Source of the DNA: Ascaris suum
Taxonomy: Eukaryota; Nematoda; Chromadorea; Rhabditida; Ascarididae
DNA length: 64,000 bases
Assembly (NCBI GenBank): GCA_013433145.1
Contig: CM024179.1
Coordinates: 9,459,300-9,523,299 of the forward strand
Reading direction: 5' to 3'
Shown here: piece by piece, positions 35,938-57,559 of the stretch
Layout: every line of letters begins with the position of its first letter
Numbering within the stretch: position 1 is the stretch's first letter
Program-made: the position numbers and the translations under genes
Notes under the pieces: generated by a model
What the model was told of the DNA's origin: nothing
The model's input: only the letters and a program-made list of their open reading frames with translations
Databases searched by the model: none

Positions 35938-38900
35938 AAAATGTTATTCAACGAAATTTCTAATTGAATAATCTTTAATGAGGAGCATATGTCAATAAAG
36001 CATCATGACAGATTGTTGACTTCATAAATGAAATCAATTAAAGCCTAGCAATTTTATAAGCAAAATGGGCGTATTTTTGTTGCAAAGTTTAGCGTCCTAG
36101 TGAAATTTAGTTACATTTCTGTAGCGCATAGTTCCATGGTTGAAATGAATACCCGAGCGTATGGTAAATTGTAAGTTTCATTTTACAGGCTTTTAAAGTT
36201 TTTATAATAATTTATTGGCGTCCCATCCTGACGTACTGAAAGTTTTCTTGGCAATTTTTGCAAGGCGTATTTAATTTGCAAAGGTGGAATAATATTATCG
36301 CATTTTGACATTCAAAATGATGTGGTCAGAAATGTTATTGAATTTCTCCAATATTTCACCAAAAGTAATTCTTTAAGGAATGCTCAATAGTGAGTAAAAT
36401 CGAGTAGAAGGATTTTCAAAGGTAGCGGAGCTGTGTTGGAATTAATCACTAATATGGCCATTTGTTGGCAATATAAATAGATGCAGTAGATTAGGAACCA
36501 TTTTTGAATTAAATCTTTACCGAATTTAGTGTGTCTATTTTGCGATCATTATATCTGCGAGAAATAGAGTATTTCAACGGAAATAGTTCACTTCCTTCTA
36601 TTTTGCAACAGTCTTTCATGTCGTTTTCCTCGGTACTTATTCCTGAAATGTTTTGTCCTCTAGAGCTCATATATTACAATTCGAAATGATCTTGAATGAT
36701 GGATTCGTTAATGTATTGCCGTTCAGTTCTTAGAGAAACTGTCGATGATTTTTTTTTTTTCAAAGCAGCATTGACGATTTCTTAGTCAAATTGATTGAAG
36801 TATTTTTTCTAGCCTTTATAACTAAGACTACTGATAAAAAAGTGTCATTTCAACATTTGATGATTAATGATGCTGTATGATAAATGACGCATGAAAATTT
36901 GCTGTTTAATGTGGTTGATAATCTAAATGGATAAAATATCATTCAATCGATACGGGTAAATTTCCTAGCCGAATTGCTAAAAAATATAATCGTCATTATT
37001 TAGGTCGAATTTCGTTTTCTTTCATTAATTTTCAAATCGGAAATTATAGGCGAATCCTAGTTGGGAGGAATTTTCCATTTATTATGATGCCATGTTGATT
37101 CTCGATAGAAATTTTGATTCTTATAGAGGCTAAATAGAATAAATGTGCATCTACTTATGCTCTAAAATTTTTATATAATATATGTAAATGATAAGAAAAG
37201 TGGAAGTTTTTCGAACGTTTTCATCTCTATTTCTAATTCTTCATTGCAATGCTCTAAATAATGGAAATTCTCGAGAAATATATGGAACTTCTTTTTGGTG
37301 GGTGGTCTTAAATAAAAACCCTTTTTTTTTCTTTTTTACATAGGGTGGAATTAATCGATTTTTAAAGAAATAGCATTCTATAAATATATCTATTCTAATC
37401 TTGAGAAACCAACTGACAAAGGATAATAAATTCGAAAATGCAGAGTACTTCAAAAGTTCTCAATTTACCAATGGTATCTGACTGATTTCACAAATGGCCA
37501 AAAATGAACAAAGGAGTGATCAATGTTGAGAATGTTCTTTGATATAAGAGAACCTTTCGAAACATATCCCTAACTACAAATTTTCAGTCCTTAAATTAGC
37601 GTTACTTGGGGAAAATTTGCTTAGTTTGCATAGGTGGTTCATCTGAAAGATGGGCCGACTTCTTACTGTAAAAACACTACCTTCGTTAACTTATTTACTG
37701 TAGATGTATGCCCAAAAGCGCTCACTTCAGATCTTTCCTGAATTGAGATCGTCTGCCGAAAAGAGTCGTTAGGACTGAATAATTTGTCTGTTCATATAAA
37801 GCGCCTTGGCCCTTCGACCTGCATTCGATTTATCACTTATTGCATTGAATAATGTGTATTCCCAATTTTATATGATGATTACTTACAAAGAATTTCCTCT
37901 AACCTTTTGCCCCCTATATTTGCATATTCTTGTGTTTCTTTGCCAAGTTTCTAACTGCTGTATTAAAGTGCTTAATTATTTTTTGCTTTTTTCTTCTTTC
38001 AGCCTGCAACAATTATATAATGTTTTAAGGAAAATAAAATTAGTAACAAAATAAAGTTAAATTCACATCAATTCTGATGAATTTATCTCAGCAAGACTTT
38101 TACTGTCAAGCTTTACCAATCAAATGTTCAAGTAATAAATTCCGCCCCCTCAACCCTTCCACACCCACAAACCAGTGTTTGGTCGTTTGTCATTTGACCA
38201 CATCTATTTTTGCGATGCATATCAAGAAGTGCCAGTCATTTCGAACGCAAGAACGATGAGATGCCACATTCGTCATGTCGGCATGATGGTCATTGCAACA
38301 GAGTGCTGTGTATTGTTCTCATTGCGTGATCAGTGTAATGCTAAAACTTGTTCTCACACAGCACATATATACACAATCCTGATTCAATGCCTCGAGGCGA
38401 TTGTATCTTCTTTGAATGCTTCATTCGATGTAATGACCACTCTTTCACCGAACACTCATTTTTCAAACTGATTTCACGTTTATTCTTCACGTTTATTCGA
38501 TGGAGTTATATTCGAAAGCATTAATATCATAGATATTGTCATTGACATATCACCGCCATCGTGCTTTATGATTCTGCAAGTTAAAAGAATGGAAAGAAAA
38601 AATATGCAGCGAAGGTACACTCTTGCTAAGGCTTTCATCAGTACGGAATGGCGAATGAAACCGCTGCCTGAAGCTGAATTTGTCACCAATGTCCGCCAAA
38701 TGTATCCGTCCATAATGGCCGAATATATCTGTCCATAGTGCCAGAATATATCTATATCAATATATTTGTTTCGAGAAATGTGCATATAACGAATACGTTG
38801 ATAGTACTGATGCTACTGTTTACATGAGAGAGCAATTCCAATGCGGTACCTTAGATGAAAGTTGATTTATTTACTTCATGAGTGTGCCTCTATTGTACCT

Positions 38901-39793
38901 GATAGGTGACTCATTCCCTTCACGAAACGCACCTTGTTTCACCTGACAAGTGACTCATTTGCTTCAAGGATTTCGTCTTTATGTACCAAGAATTTCAAAT
39001 GATACGATAAGTGCCGCGAATGTCACGTTTTTTTCTACACCTCTTTTCATGCAGTATACGTGTCTATGGATAGCTTCTCTAGCTACATCGCTGAAAAATT
39101 GAGCATTTCAGGTCTTTATTACTTTCATCAGTCCTTTCATCAAGCATGTCATAATTGCATCGCTGACTTCAACAACGATTAACCAATCTACTTTCTGCAG
39201 CATTTTGTTCCCACTTTTTAAAAACAAATCAAAATACCCCACCTGCCAGTATGGATCTTTGATGCAGTGATGTATGGTTTCATTGTAGTATGAATTACCA
39301 TAAACTCTTTATGCATCATATTATATGACAGTCTTTGAGATTTTGGAGTTATTCTAGAGAGATGAATAGAAACGGAGGTGAAGAAAGGGAAATAAATTGT
39401 GTGGAGAATTTTTGATACTCTTCCTGCGTTTTCGTTCATTTAAAATTTTATTTGCAGTAAAGTAATCTAGACCTCAAGTTACTATTTGCCTTCTGAAACT
39501 GGTGCCCATCAAAAGTTTAAAAGGGATCCGTGGATAACGAGGATAGCCAAGAGCGAAACTCATCTTGTAGTGGTGCGTCTCAGAGAACGTTTTCTTTTAC
39601 AGAAATCCTGAGGATGAACGACTCTGTGGTAGTAATTCTTTGTATAATACAATGCTACTGAACTAATAACAGTATTTCAGTGTGCTTTACTCAAAAGTTT
39701 TGAAGAACCGATTCTCTGTGACTGGTTGACGTGAGTTTTCCCAAGAACGCTAAGGAAAAAACAACGAATAGATCGCAAGAAGAGTGAGCCAAT

Positions 39794-43309
<3,516 letters not shown>

Positions 43310-46300
43310 TACCGTTTAGTTCTACACGAATAATTGAGTGAAAGAATTGCCGTTAAACGTTGCACTCACTATCGAAGATATGCTCACACTAGACGAAATA
43401 AGAAGGCGATATGCTTCTTCAGTACAACTTGTCACTCTTATATAGAGGTTGACACGAAGTGGACATGCGTTAAATTTGAAGGGGGCGGTCGTTAATATCT
43501 CTCATATTGTCCATCTCCGGTATTTCATTGTGGTGTGATGCGCTTCTTAGCGTTTATTCTCCTTAGTGAGCGTAGATGACCAGTTCGCCAGCGGGCTAAA
43601 TTAAATAATTCGACGAGCTGTACGAGTGAAAAATCTTTTGCCATAATGATGCGACCAAATGAACAATATTCACTGATGGACAATCTTATGCAATATGAAG
43701 CATATGAAAATAAATGACTCAAAGTGCTATAGGAATAGAACAACATCCTCGGAGTATAGGATTGCTTATCGAGAATTGTGGAAGATTTTCAATCTTAGTG
43801 TTGACTCTATTTCTTATCTCTTTGTGGTTGAAAAAAAAAATTAAATTGGGGTTGACATTCAATATTATAGAATATATAAAATAAAACAGAGAGAATTCGA
43901 GGAAGAAGATTTTTTTTTTAATTTTCAATTATTTATTAGTTTATTCTGAGAGGGAATCATCAAATTAAGCTGGTAAATGCGACAAAATTGTTGCAGAAGT
44001 CCGACTCGTGAACATTTTAAAAATTTGCGACAGTAGTCATTTCATTAGATTTTATAAATTTGGAATTTTCAATTACCGATTTGATATTGTCGTCAAATTG
44101 ATCCAGTTTGCTGTAAAATAATCATGTATGTTAACTAAATTCATTTTTTTTTTGCTTATATGCGTATGCAAATATCTTCTCGTTTTGCTTTATACAGAAA
44201 TAATAACCACTCGAATGTGATATTTACTCAAATGCCCAAAAACTATCGGTAGTGCAAATCTCGCGAAGATATTATTAGCTTCGTTGATTTGCATATTGGA
44301 AATTTGCATATTAATGCAATAATTCATTCGTCAATAAGAAGAAGTTGAATTAATATGTTGAATAAATATTATCAGATTTTCTAAAGTATGAGTGAACTTG
44401 CGAAATAAACGAAACACTTTAAGAAATGACTTGAAAATTAGGAAAAAAAGATTAAAACTCAATAATTGCAGTGGAAATGAGCAATCTTTTTCATATTCTG
44501 CTCAGTCGATTTTTTTTTCATCATTATTTACTCAAATCATTAGTTTTTTAAATTTCTTTTGCTATTCTCTTTCACAATTCCCATCTCTTCGTTTGGACCA
44601 TTTTACCAAATTCCCTTCAATATTGCCAAAAAATTTTTCAACTTCATTTTCTATCCAATAAAATAGTTTTTAATTAATTAATTTTTTATTTATTATAATG
44701 GAGATTCATCCATTAATTTTTTTTTTAAATGCTATTTATTGAATAGCGGAAAAATTCTCTCGTTTTAAATGATTGATATGTGCTAAATGACAAAGCGTAA
44801 AAATTTTCAAAGAAAAATGAACGAGTCTTATTCGAGAATAAAATGATTAATTGAGAAATGATAACGATTGCAATAATAAAGATTTGTCGATAGTCATCAA
44901 ACGAATGCGTACATTCAGCTTTCGTTCTATTATTTCTTTCATTATTGCCGCTCTCTTGAAATATTTCCCATACGCAATAAAAGTTTATCGTTCCACGATA
45001 TATACACATACACAAAAAAAACAAATGTAAGAATTTAATCAATTTTCATGTAATCAATTCGCTATATTTCGTTCATTATTCAGCACTTTCTTTTTCGCCT
45101 CTTTACTAATTGCCAACAAATTTTTGCATATTTCGATGAAATTTTATTCGTGATATGCAAATAACAAGTTTTAAGCACACGTCATCCACAATTATATTTC
45201 GTTAACTGTTCATACTATTCGAATTTTTACCTTGATGAGTTTGGTGGCTATTGGCACATATCTTTCTATTTATTTATTTCTTGAGCAAAACGCACTTCCT
45301 GCTGATAAGCTACCCAACAACTTCAGAAAGAGGGGGAGTGGTTGGAGGAGAGGGATGAAATGACAAGTTTGCAACTAGAGCAGTGCTGTTGAGGGTGGAG
45401 AGGAGAGAAAGGGAGCGTTGTGTTCTTTTTGAACAATGAACTGTTAAACAAACTCTATCAGTCATTAAGTTATTACTCGTCGAAATTTAAACCCATTTAG
45501 GATTTAACCACAAAACGACGCTATGCATTTTTGAATCAACAAAGAGCATTGAGAATTTATACACCGACATTTAAAAATTACCTTCATGAATTTAAATCTC
45601 AAGTAAATAAATTTAAGTAAATAATTACTGCAACATTTTTTCTTCAAACTTTAGAGTTGTCTAGATAGATGGCATCTTCCAAAGAATGAATTTTAATTGA
45701 TGTTGGCGGAGTGCAAGTTTAATTCCGCAAATTTCATGCATCAATTACGGTGACGATTACATTAGCATTTTCAATTTTGAATGTTTTTCAGTTGAATGCC
45801 ATTCTAGTAAAACGCTATTTCATAGGTTGCATCATTTTTTCGCTCCTAAAAAATCCTTGAAATTTTGCAAACGAAATGAAGTGTTATAAGAACTTGATAG
45901 TAAATTCAATAGGAATAAGATTATGACTTCGATATCCGGTGTTAATTTGAGATGGCTGAGGTATTAATTTTTTAATATCAGGTGTTAATTTGAGATGAAT
46001 TTTAAGCCAGCTGACTCCATCTCAATGGTTTCTTGGCAATTAGCAATCATTTCATACAACAAACAAATGAATAGCAATTTAATAAGCCACGATTAAACAC
46101 CCCAAAATAAGCCAAATGCTGAATGTGAAATATGCAACTGTTGCTTCATCCTCTTAATATATGATAAAATATTACACCATAAAACATCGCCGTACTCATA
46201 TTTACAAATATTTTATCTCAGTTTTATCATATAGAAGTATATTTTGTTGAGAATCGCTTTATTATGTATAATCTCTCTTTAATCGTATGATATCATATGG

Positions 46301-46431
46301 GATAGGAATATTTTTCGTTTTGCTCTTGAATCGAATATTGCTTAGCATCTACAATCATTCATTGTTATAAAACAATTTGTGCTTGCGAATCGTTTATATT
46401 CTTTGATAAAAGCCAATTTATTGACTGCAAT
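43310..46431. other. 5' flank of collagen A and intergenic DNA
   Basis: Apart from the promoter elements next to collagen A, about 3 kb of AT-rich DNA without a recognised gene. Minus-strand open frames at 43.5-43.9 and 44.7-45.0 kb show no family features. A 17-base piece, GGTGTTAATTTGAGATG, occurs twice at about 45,938-46,000. Confidence 0.55.
43437..43489 (-). promoter_or_regulatory. Candidate core promoter of collagen A
   Basis: On the minus strand CTATATAAG (43,445-43,437) lies about 130 bases upstream of the collagen A start codon. A GC-rich box, the complement of GGGGGCGGT (43,481-43,489), lies some 35-45 bases further upstream. TATA-type promoters are common in strongly and periodically expressed collagen genes (known of the family). 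Use of this one is inference. Confidence 0.5.
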
Positions 46432-46896
46432 TTACGAGAACGAAAACGATTCAATGAACGTATAAAATCTTTGAGGAGTTCGATTATTTTCAACTATTAC
46501 GATGGCCTTATAAGAGAAATTGATATTGGAGAAGAAATATCGAAGTTCTGAGAGTGTTGCGTCCTGAAAAAAACAAAAAAAGAACAATTTAAAAAATATT
46601 ATTTGATATTTTTGCACAATTAGAAATACCCTTAGAAATTTCTAAATTAATTCTATGGTGTTTATTGTGTGTACAATATTGAGTAAATAGAAAGGAACTT
46701 CAAAGAAACCAATTTTGAAAATTGAACAATTCAAAAACCATTTGATTTTAATGTCACATCGGAATTTTGAAGTTTTTCATTTAAGAGGTAATTTTATCTG
46801 TTAGCTAAGTGTTCCAAGGTAGCATCACATGATTACCGTAGTCAGTTCTTTGAATAGCGATGAAACGGGGAACTGAGTAGTGTGAAAGGTGATCAT
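46432..46896 (-). CDS. Possible two-exon small gene between the collagens
   Basis: Exon a 46,896-46,837 and exon b 46,563-46,432 join in phase 0 to give 63 aa. Exon a begins with ATG directly after TTTATTTAG and reads MITFHTTQFPVSSLFKELTT before a GTAATC donor. Exon b follows a strong TTTTTTTCAG acceptor, begins DATLSELRYFF and ends FIESFSFS. AATAAA (plus 46,417-46,422) comes about 10 bases past the stop. Splice sites, frame and poly(A) signal agree, which is more than chance usually gives, but the protein matches nothing I know. It could be the end of a longer gene if more exons lie upstream. Confidence 0.4.
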
Positions 46897-47781
46897 CTAA
46901 ATAAAGAGAAAAGTACGAATGAAAGGAGGCAGAAGACGAGGTTGCGAGGTAAGGGGATGAGGGAGTTCCTTCTGCGTCTTTCATACCGCATTTCTTTCTT
47001 CCCCTTCCTTCTAGCATTACCACAGAGAGAGTCAGGTTTTTCTCTTGATTACTGCCTAACAAAGAGAAGATATAAAATTAAATATTCGAGTGTGCGAAAT
47101 TCAATATTCGAGTATGAGTGTAGTAGAATAACTACAAAGAACAAATAGTGAAAAAGCTTCTCGTCTGCGGGTCGTATTGTACCGTTTTAAAATCTATGTC
47201 GTTTTATTTTTTTTTCAAAGAAAACGAAAGATTAGCGATAAAATCAACGCTTATTGACCATCGAAAGCAAATGGCGAAGGAAAAGCTGCCACTCATATGC
47301 ATGAAAAATGAAAATAAAATTTTGAAAATCAAGAAAATTAATTTTTTTCATCGTGAAGACATTCTACGAAGACTCATAGGGTGTACGAAACTGATATTGT
47401 GACGTAGGGCATCATACTTATGTATGTCACTGTCGAGAAAGAGTCAACCTATGTTGTCCGCAGTGATTGCACGAAACGAGTAATGTGTCTTAAATATAGA
47501 TCGTAATATCATATAGCTTTTATAATTAATGTTTACTGAAATCCCATAATAGTACGGAAAGAGTTTTCACAGAGGAGTGTCTTGCAAGTTGAGCAAAGCG
47601 CTAAAATTTGCATATTTAGTTTAAAATTCATCCTAAGCGATGCGAGAAACTGCTGTTTTAACAGCTAGACGCCTCCTGGGTTCCAAGTATTTAATTCTTC
47701 TGAACTCTGAAGGTAGATTTATTGGTACACTCTGTGCAAGGCCAGTATATTCGCACCTTGCCGTAGTTGACCAAAATGACA
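46897..47781. other. Short intergenic stretch 3' of collagen B
   Basis: No gene recognised. The minus-strand AATAAA (plus 47,718-47,723), about 60 bases past the collagen B stop, is its likely poly(A) signal. Plus-strand frames at 46,882-47,402 are rich in Lys and have no family features. Confidence 0.55.
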
Positions 47782-51651
<3,870 letters not shown>

Positions 51652-54600
51652 CCTATAATTTCCCACTAAAATTCACCAACAATTTAATAAAGAAATGAGA
51701 AATTCTGAGCATTTCGTTATCATTTTCACTTATTTCAGAAATCATTCATCGAATTATTATACAATAAATAAATTGCAAAAACAAAAACCGTGAAATGAAA
51801 TTTTAGATGATCTGAAGCAATGTAAAATTCGTGCAAATGCACAAAGTAATTAGAAATCGAACTCATATCCATAAAATTATGAGCAAACACTTTCACCATT
51901 AAGCCATCGCGTTTCGTCTATTTGGTTCATTTTAGTGATCGTACAAAAAAAAAAATGGAAAGTGCATTTTCATATAAACGAAAAAATTTATTGAAGTTGT
52001 CATGAAGATTTTCAATAAACACCAAATTAGCAACCATAATATGTTCTTCTATTGGCCATTTCAATAAGTTTATTCGTATTAATTCATTAGAGGTTATATA
52101 TAAAATGAATAGAAGTCTCAAATTATTTATTACTCGCAATAGTGTTATATATTAGTTTTCTGGAATTATCATATATGGGAACAATTTTTAAAAAGTTTCA
52201 ATTTCAATTTAGAGTATCGCTCAATCTTTCCACTTATTGCATTACGATGTCTAGCACTCTCAAAATTGTGTGCAGAGTGCATTTGCTAAAGATGAGGTAA
52301 AAATGAAAGATTCTTTTAAAAAAATGCCGAGCAACTACCTTAATATGTGGTTCTAATTTCTATTCAAATGACCAGCCGCTTGAACAATTTAGAAACAAAT
52401 AATAATGCTTTCGCAAACGAAATATTGTTTTCATATTTTTTTTATTGATGCATATGCTCAAATAAATCTCCTATAAAGATTTTTTTTTCCCCAGTGTCGC
52501 CGTTATGGAATGAGAAATTGATGGACGTAAGATATAGGTAAATTTTTTTCCGTCTTTATACTTCAGTCGCCTGCTTTAAAGTTTATGAAAGAAGTGTGGC
52601 GATTGTAGGATGCTACATCAAGCGCAAATTGTATCCACCAAATTAAGCAAGCCTGGCTTGAATGCCTTCCCGAATTGGAAATACAGAGACAGACAGATAG
52701 ATGCATAAGCGGATAAGTATTGCGCTATCATAAAGCATCTTGCGAATTCAAATTTCTTTCCATTCAATTTCAGATTTGCAAAAGTGCATAAAAGTAAAAC
52801 TTTCCAAAAATATTTCGCGGAAATTCTTTAACCGAGGAAAAGATTCCTTTCGTATAAGATTTTTTGTGCATGAAGTTGAAAAAATAGAATAAAGCATCTT
52901 CTCATCGCAGATTTGCCATTCGTATATAGCACTATCAATCGTAAGCATCGAGAAATTGCTCTTCAAGTTAGCGAATAAACTATCAATTAGAGTGGGCGAT
53001 ATGAATTTATAGAAGCATTTAAATTTGTTGACTAAATTGCTCCAACACTTTTACTTCATTGATTGATTTTCATTTTTTCTTCTGTCCTCTTTGACCTGTT
53101 TTCCTTTACTTTGTAGTTTCGTTAATTCAGCTCACTACCATAACTGCTCCTCGTTTAGGCCATAAAAGCACCTAATCATCTAATTAATTCCTATATGCAT
53201 AACTGTTCACGCATTATATGTTGAAGTTTGCGTAATTAGTCAACACTAAATACGCTGCAATCTCCTTCATGAGCCTGTTATGCGCAGTTTTCCTGATAAC
53301 GACGTAAGATGCGGGAATATTACGAGTAAATATGTTTCACCCTTATTATTCAATATTTACCGTCGATCAATAATCAAATTAACATATTACCACTCAGAAA
53401 CACTTGCAACGGCGCTTTAGATGGGCAAAAAATTACTGACGAGAATAACCGTTAATTATGAGTGAGTGAGTAGAAAATATTTTAAACTTGTAAAGTATTC
53501 GCTTCCATAGTTGATGAAGTGAACCTTCTCATTGAGTGTATGTATGATAGGATATCGTGTGATAGGAGTTTTAAAAAAATGCGAGGTACGGTTCGAGGTA
53601 CAGGTTCAAGTAGATAATAGACACGTTAACGCATAGATTGGTTACAAAGTGAAAAACGTTGATTGCATTTAAGATGGAAGTCGAGACAACTATATTGTGA
53701 CTATTATAAAGCAACGTTTAAATAGTGTTTCTTTCGAAAAAAAAAGTTTCTTCGCACCATAACGTCGTCTTCAATGTCTTTTTTAAAAGAATTTCTCCAC
53801 TTTACTTCTAATAACCAGTTTTGAGTGTTCCGTTACCGCGTACAATTTTAGCCGCTAAATATAGCCATTGAACAATGATAAAACACTTCAACATCTTCAT
53901 AGAGACATTCAATTTGCAATTATTATTATTATTGTCTATCATATTTGGTTTAGTAAAATGCAAATTTATTCAAATTCGAGAGGATTTATGCAAATTATAT
54001 TCGAATAAAGAATAGAGATGAAAAATATCGTTGTATTATCGTCATTTTTTTATTTTCGACGTGATGTGCAGTCTAATTTTGAGTAAACGTAACGCATCAT
54101 ATAAACAACTTTGACTTTGCTTTAAGTGTGCCAACTTAAAGAGCTAATCATATCATCTCTCTCCCTCTCTCCCTTCTTTCCCTCCTTTATGCTGTATCTG
54201 TACCCTCTTAGTGATGAAATAATCGTTCCTCTTTCAATTTATGAGGAATAATTGAAAACGGATAAAATTTTTCCTAATTCAAGAGAGCATATCGCTACTC
54301 CAAGCTGCACCTTTGTTTATATCTGACTACCTTCAATGCAAATACTTCACTGCCTGTCCAAACTTTCAAAATTTCTTGGTTCTTTCAAATGGCATTCTCT
54401 AAGCTATAAAGATGCCATTAAACGTATGAAAAATGCCAAAAATGATGAAGATCAAGAAAAATATCCAGCAAAATTATTTTCCATCTTCTCTTTACATTTT
54501 CCAGATTGGTAGAAGTGAGTCGATTTTCTTCTAATCACAAATCTAAATTATTTATTGCAACTTCAATGATTTTTCTATTTCAAAGGGAACTTGTTCATAA

Positions 54601-57559
54601 AAATTTCCAAAAAAATGTTTCATTGATAAAATGAATCTATACCTAGACAATTGCACAAAAAAATAAAATTCTGTTGGTAAAATTTTCTGCACCTTTTCGA
54701 TAAACGTTACGTTTGTTTTCTTCAAGCTGAAAGCATTGTATTCGGCAACGGTTGCCTCTACTGAACACTAAGAGACAATCACCGTACACAAACATCATTG
54801 TTAGAGTGGGGTGTAATGTGCATTCGATGTGGAACGTTACGTATCACATGACCTACGGCAAGTTAATTCTTTCAGCTAATATTATTAACGAAGTTTAATG
54901 ATCATATTAAATGACCAACGAAGAATGGATGACCAGTGATACCAATCGAAAATTTAATTGAAGCGCCTTGTAAAATTGGCGATAATTCTTCTATAAATGT
55001 ACAAAGTACATTTCTTCATAGTATATTAACCGCAGAAAAGTAAAGAATAGCTTAGCATTTATCGGAGACGATAGAACAAGTTATAACAAAACTTAAAGAA
55101 TAATAGTAACTTAGCATCACTCTTCCATATTGCAGGTCTACGTCACTCACTGAAATATGAGCTTTATCGCGCATGCTCTATTCAGTCTTAAGGTTTTACT
55201 TGCAATAAACGGTCATCGATCTATGCAATATTTTTTCCCACCTACATCATATGCATTAGTTGTTTCGTGATAAGAAAACAAAATTATATACTGTAAGATA
55301 ATAGTCGACTTTGCCCATATATATTGGGGAATTGATGAAGGAGGCAAGGATGACAAGGTGATTGTACAACTTCGAGTAGGAACTGCAATAAAATCCATAT
55401 TTATTACTTCCTGAATTAGTGCTAGTTGAGGGACTTGATCTTATTATTTGAATATTGATTTTTGAATATCTCTGATTGAATCTTGGCCGCTTTCGCCTAC
55501 CGCTTATTTAGAAAACAAACGTATTCTCATTATCAAAACTTTTCGCACAGATATGAGAAGTCAAACTGAATCATGAACGATTGTTGCAAATTTCCTGTAA
55601 TTATCAAGCTATGAATAAGATAAGTGGTAAGTACGAATATTTAGTATATCTTCCCTGTTTTAGTATATCTTATTTCCTTAAAAAGCAGTTCTTGAAGGCG
55701 GTTTTCTTAGATCTTACCTTCTTTCGTATGATTCACATTGATTTCCATTAATAGTTTGAGCAATGAAGCTGGTAAAATAAGATCTAATTCCCGCAACGAT
55801 TGTTTTTTTCTTTGAGCTGCCATTTTTGATCCGAACGCAGTCAACATCAAGGGAAACGATCAGTGCCACCCTATATTTTTAATGTCGTAGTTTTGGTGAT
55901 GCCTGATGACGTGGTGAGGGTATTTTGTGTCAAGTTTTTAGTTCAATTACCATGGATTTCTAGCTTCTCTTTTTATCGTAGCATTTCCATAGAGCACAAA
56001 ATGGTAGTTTTTTTATCATGTCCATGTGGCATTTCCAGTTGGAGAGCCGCGGAAGCTATGACCGCAAAATTATTCATTACCTCTGCGATGTTTCGTCCAT
56101 CCGAGCCCAATAACACTGTGCATTTTCGTTTACGTTATGATTTATTGAGTTATATACGTGTTATGTCCAAGTTTTCGCTCTTCCGTAACATCTTGCAGTC
56201 CTTATACTTTCCTCTCCGCTAGTACTTCCTCAACGTTCCATTGCTTGTGCGAAGAATATCATGCAGAAGGAAAATGCTAGACTGGACAACTCTTTGCATC
56301 ATTTCGATGAGGCTCTATTGTCCGCCCTCTCATTCATGATCTCACAATTTCTGGCTTCTTCTACTATATTCATATCGTTGCAGAATAAAACCTATATACT
56401 GTGCCTATCGTCTACTAATGTCACATAGCACCCATTATTATCTGCAACGAGAAAATCTGTTATCCATCTCAGACGTTGTTGACTAACTCTGCAAAACTGC
56501 AAACAAGTTAATGCACGACAACATGCCAGAATTCAAGGAAATAATTTTGACGCACTTATCCAACAACGAAACTAGGTAAATACTTGTACAGGCAGAAAAC
56601 AATGCTCTGAGTACTATAAATGCACCTTCTGGGGAAATTCATCGCCTATTCCATGTCATGATTGCAGGCTACGATTTTGCGATACTAGTCATAAAGTCCA
56701 CTGTTTCATTTCCTAGGTTCACCAATACAAATTGTTCTTCCACCACTTGCTCTAAAAAGAGCCAAAAGAAAAATCAAATTGTTTCGTTGATGATCTTTTG
56801 TGGATCAGGTTTTTGCTAGATGGAAATTACGGAAAGAAGAATGCGTAAGAATCAAATGGCAAGTGATATTGGTATATGAATCATCTCAGAACTGGAAGTC
56901 AAAACGAAGTATGAACGGATAGAGTCAACCAATGCATACTTTCTGGAGACTTCGTTACGAATAGCAAATTCCATCGTAAAGAAGCAGACGACTTGTCATC
57001 CTCGAAAAACTGGATAAATTACTGGGATGATGTTGTTTCATCGAAATTCTCATCCGATGACATTAAACAGGATCTCAATTTCGACGTCGATAACCAACAA
57101 CTTGCGAAGGCAGTGGATATAAATCAAATTAAAACGAGGGATTGAAAATTTGCCCGCAAACTGGTGGAATAAATAACCGTGCAGTTCTCCTTAAAAAAAT
57201 ATATTGTGGGAAATCAAATTTTTGCCCACTTAGAAGCAAAGCATCGATAGTGCATCTGACCATGCGAAAATGTATCAAAATTTTGCTCACACACAGCAAA
57301 AAGCGTATCCGTTCAAAAACCGCTTTCCTCTCAGTGCACCTCAGATCGAACTTCCCTTGAACTCATTAGCGGCTCACTTCGATGAGGCAACATTTCTGGG
57401 TAACCAAAGATCCCTTAACGTCGCATAGTTATTACTTTCAAAATATTTGTATTTAGAAGTTGTGCAGAATTTTCACATCAGTGCTGTTGCAGTTGCATCA
57501 ATGCTCTCTTTACCCGACATTTATTTTCGCTTTCGCATATTTATAAGTATATTCGATAT
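51652..57559. other. Intergenic DNA upstream of collagen B
   Basis: Contains the collagen B promoter, though no clear TATA box. Otherwise AT-rich DNA with a CT-rich tract near 54,155-54,190. From about 55.8 to 57.4 kb the composition becomes more balanced and frames are longer but broken by stops; see the separate entry. Confidence 0.5.
55850..57360. pseudogene. Possible decayed coding sequence, perhaps retroelement-derived
   Basis: Base composition is more even than in the flanks. Plus-strand frames read like protein for 30-60 codons between stops and apparent frameshifts. One stretch near 56,630-56,780 carries a Cys/His-rich pattern (CHDC, then FCDTSHKVHC), loosely reminiscent of zinc knuckles in BEL/Pao-type Gag proteins. 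Another near 56,985-57,140 contains SSKNWINYWDDVV and SSDDIKQDLNFDV. No reverse transcriptase or integrase motif was found and no terminal repeats were seen, so the mobile-element reading is weak. Confidence 0.25.

Larger units (their letters stand above)
33394..39793. other. Intergenic DNA between TRMT6 and the first collagen gene (convergent)
   Basis: 6.4 kb between two convergent genes. It contains a 25-26-base unit repeated twice (34,502-34,552, CTGAGCTC(C)CCGCCTAAATT), a TTTA tract at 35.5 kb and one candidate terminal exon at 35.7 kb. Open frames at 34.8, 38.1-38.5 and 38.5-38.8 kb showed no family resemblance or splice support. Confidence 0.55.

Noticed and set aside
39525..39640. Plus-strand exon-like stretch reading EDSQERNSSCSGASQ near the collagen A 3' end
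   Set aside because: The acceptor is poor, no partner exon was found, and it lies in the likely 3' flank of collagen A.
52494..52527. Mini-exon candidate between TTTCCCCAG and GTAAGA on the plus strand
   Set aside because: Eleven codons only, with no neighbouring exon in compatible phase.
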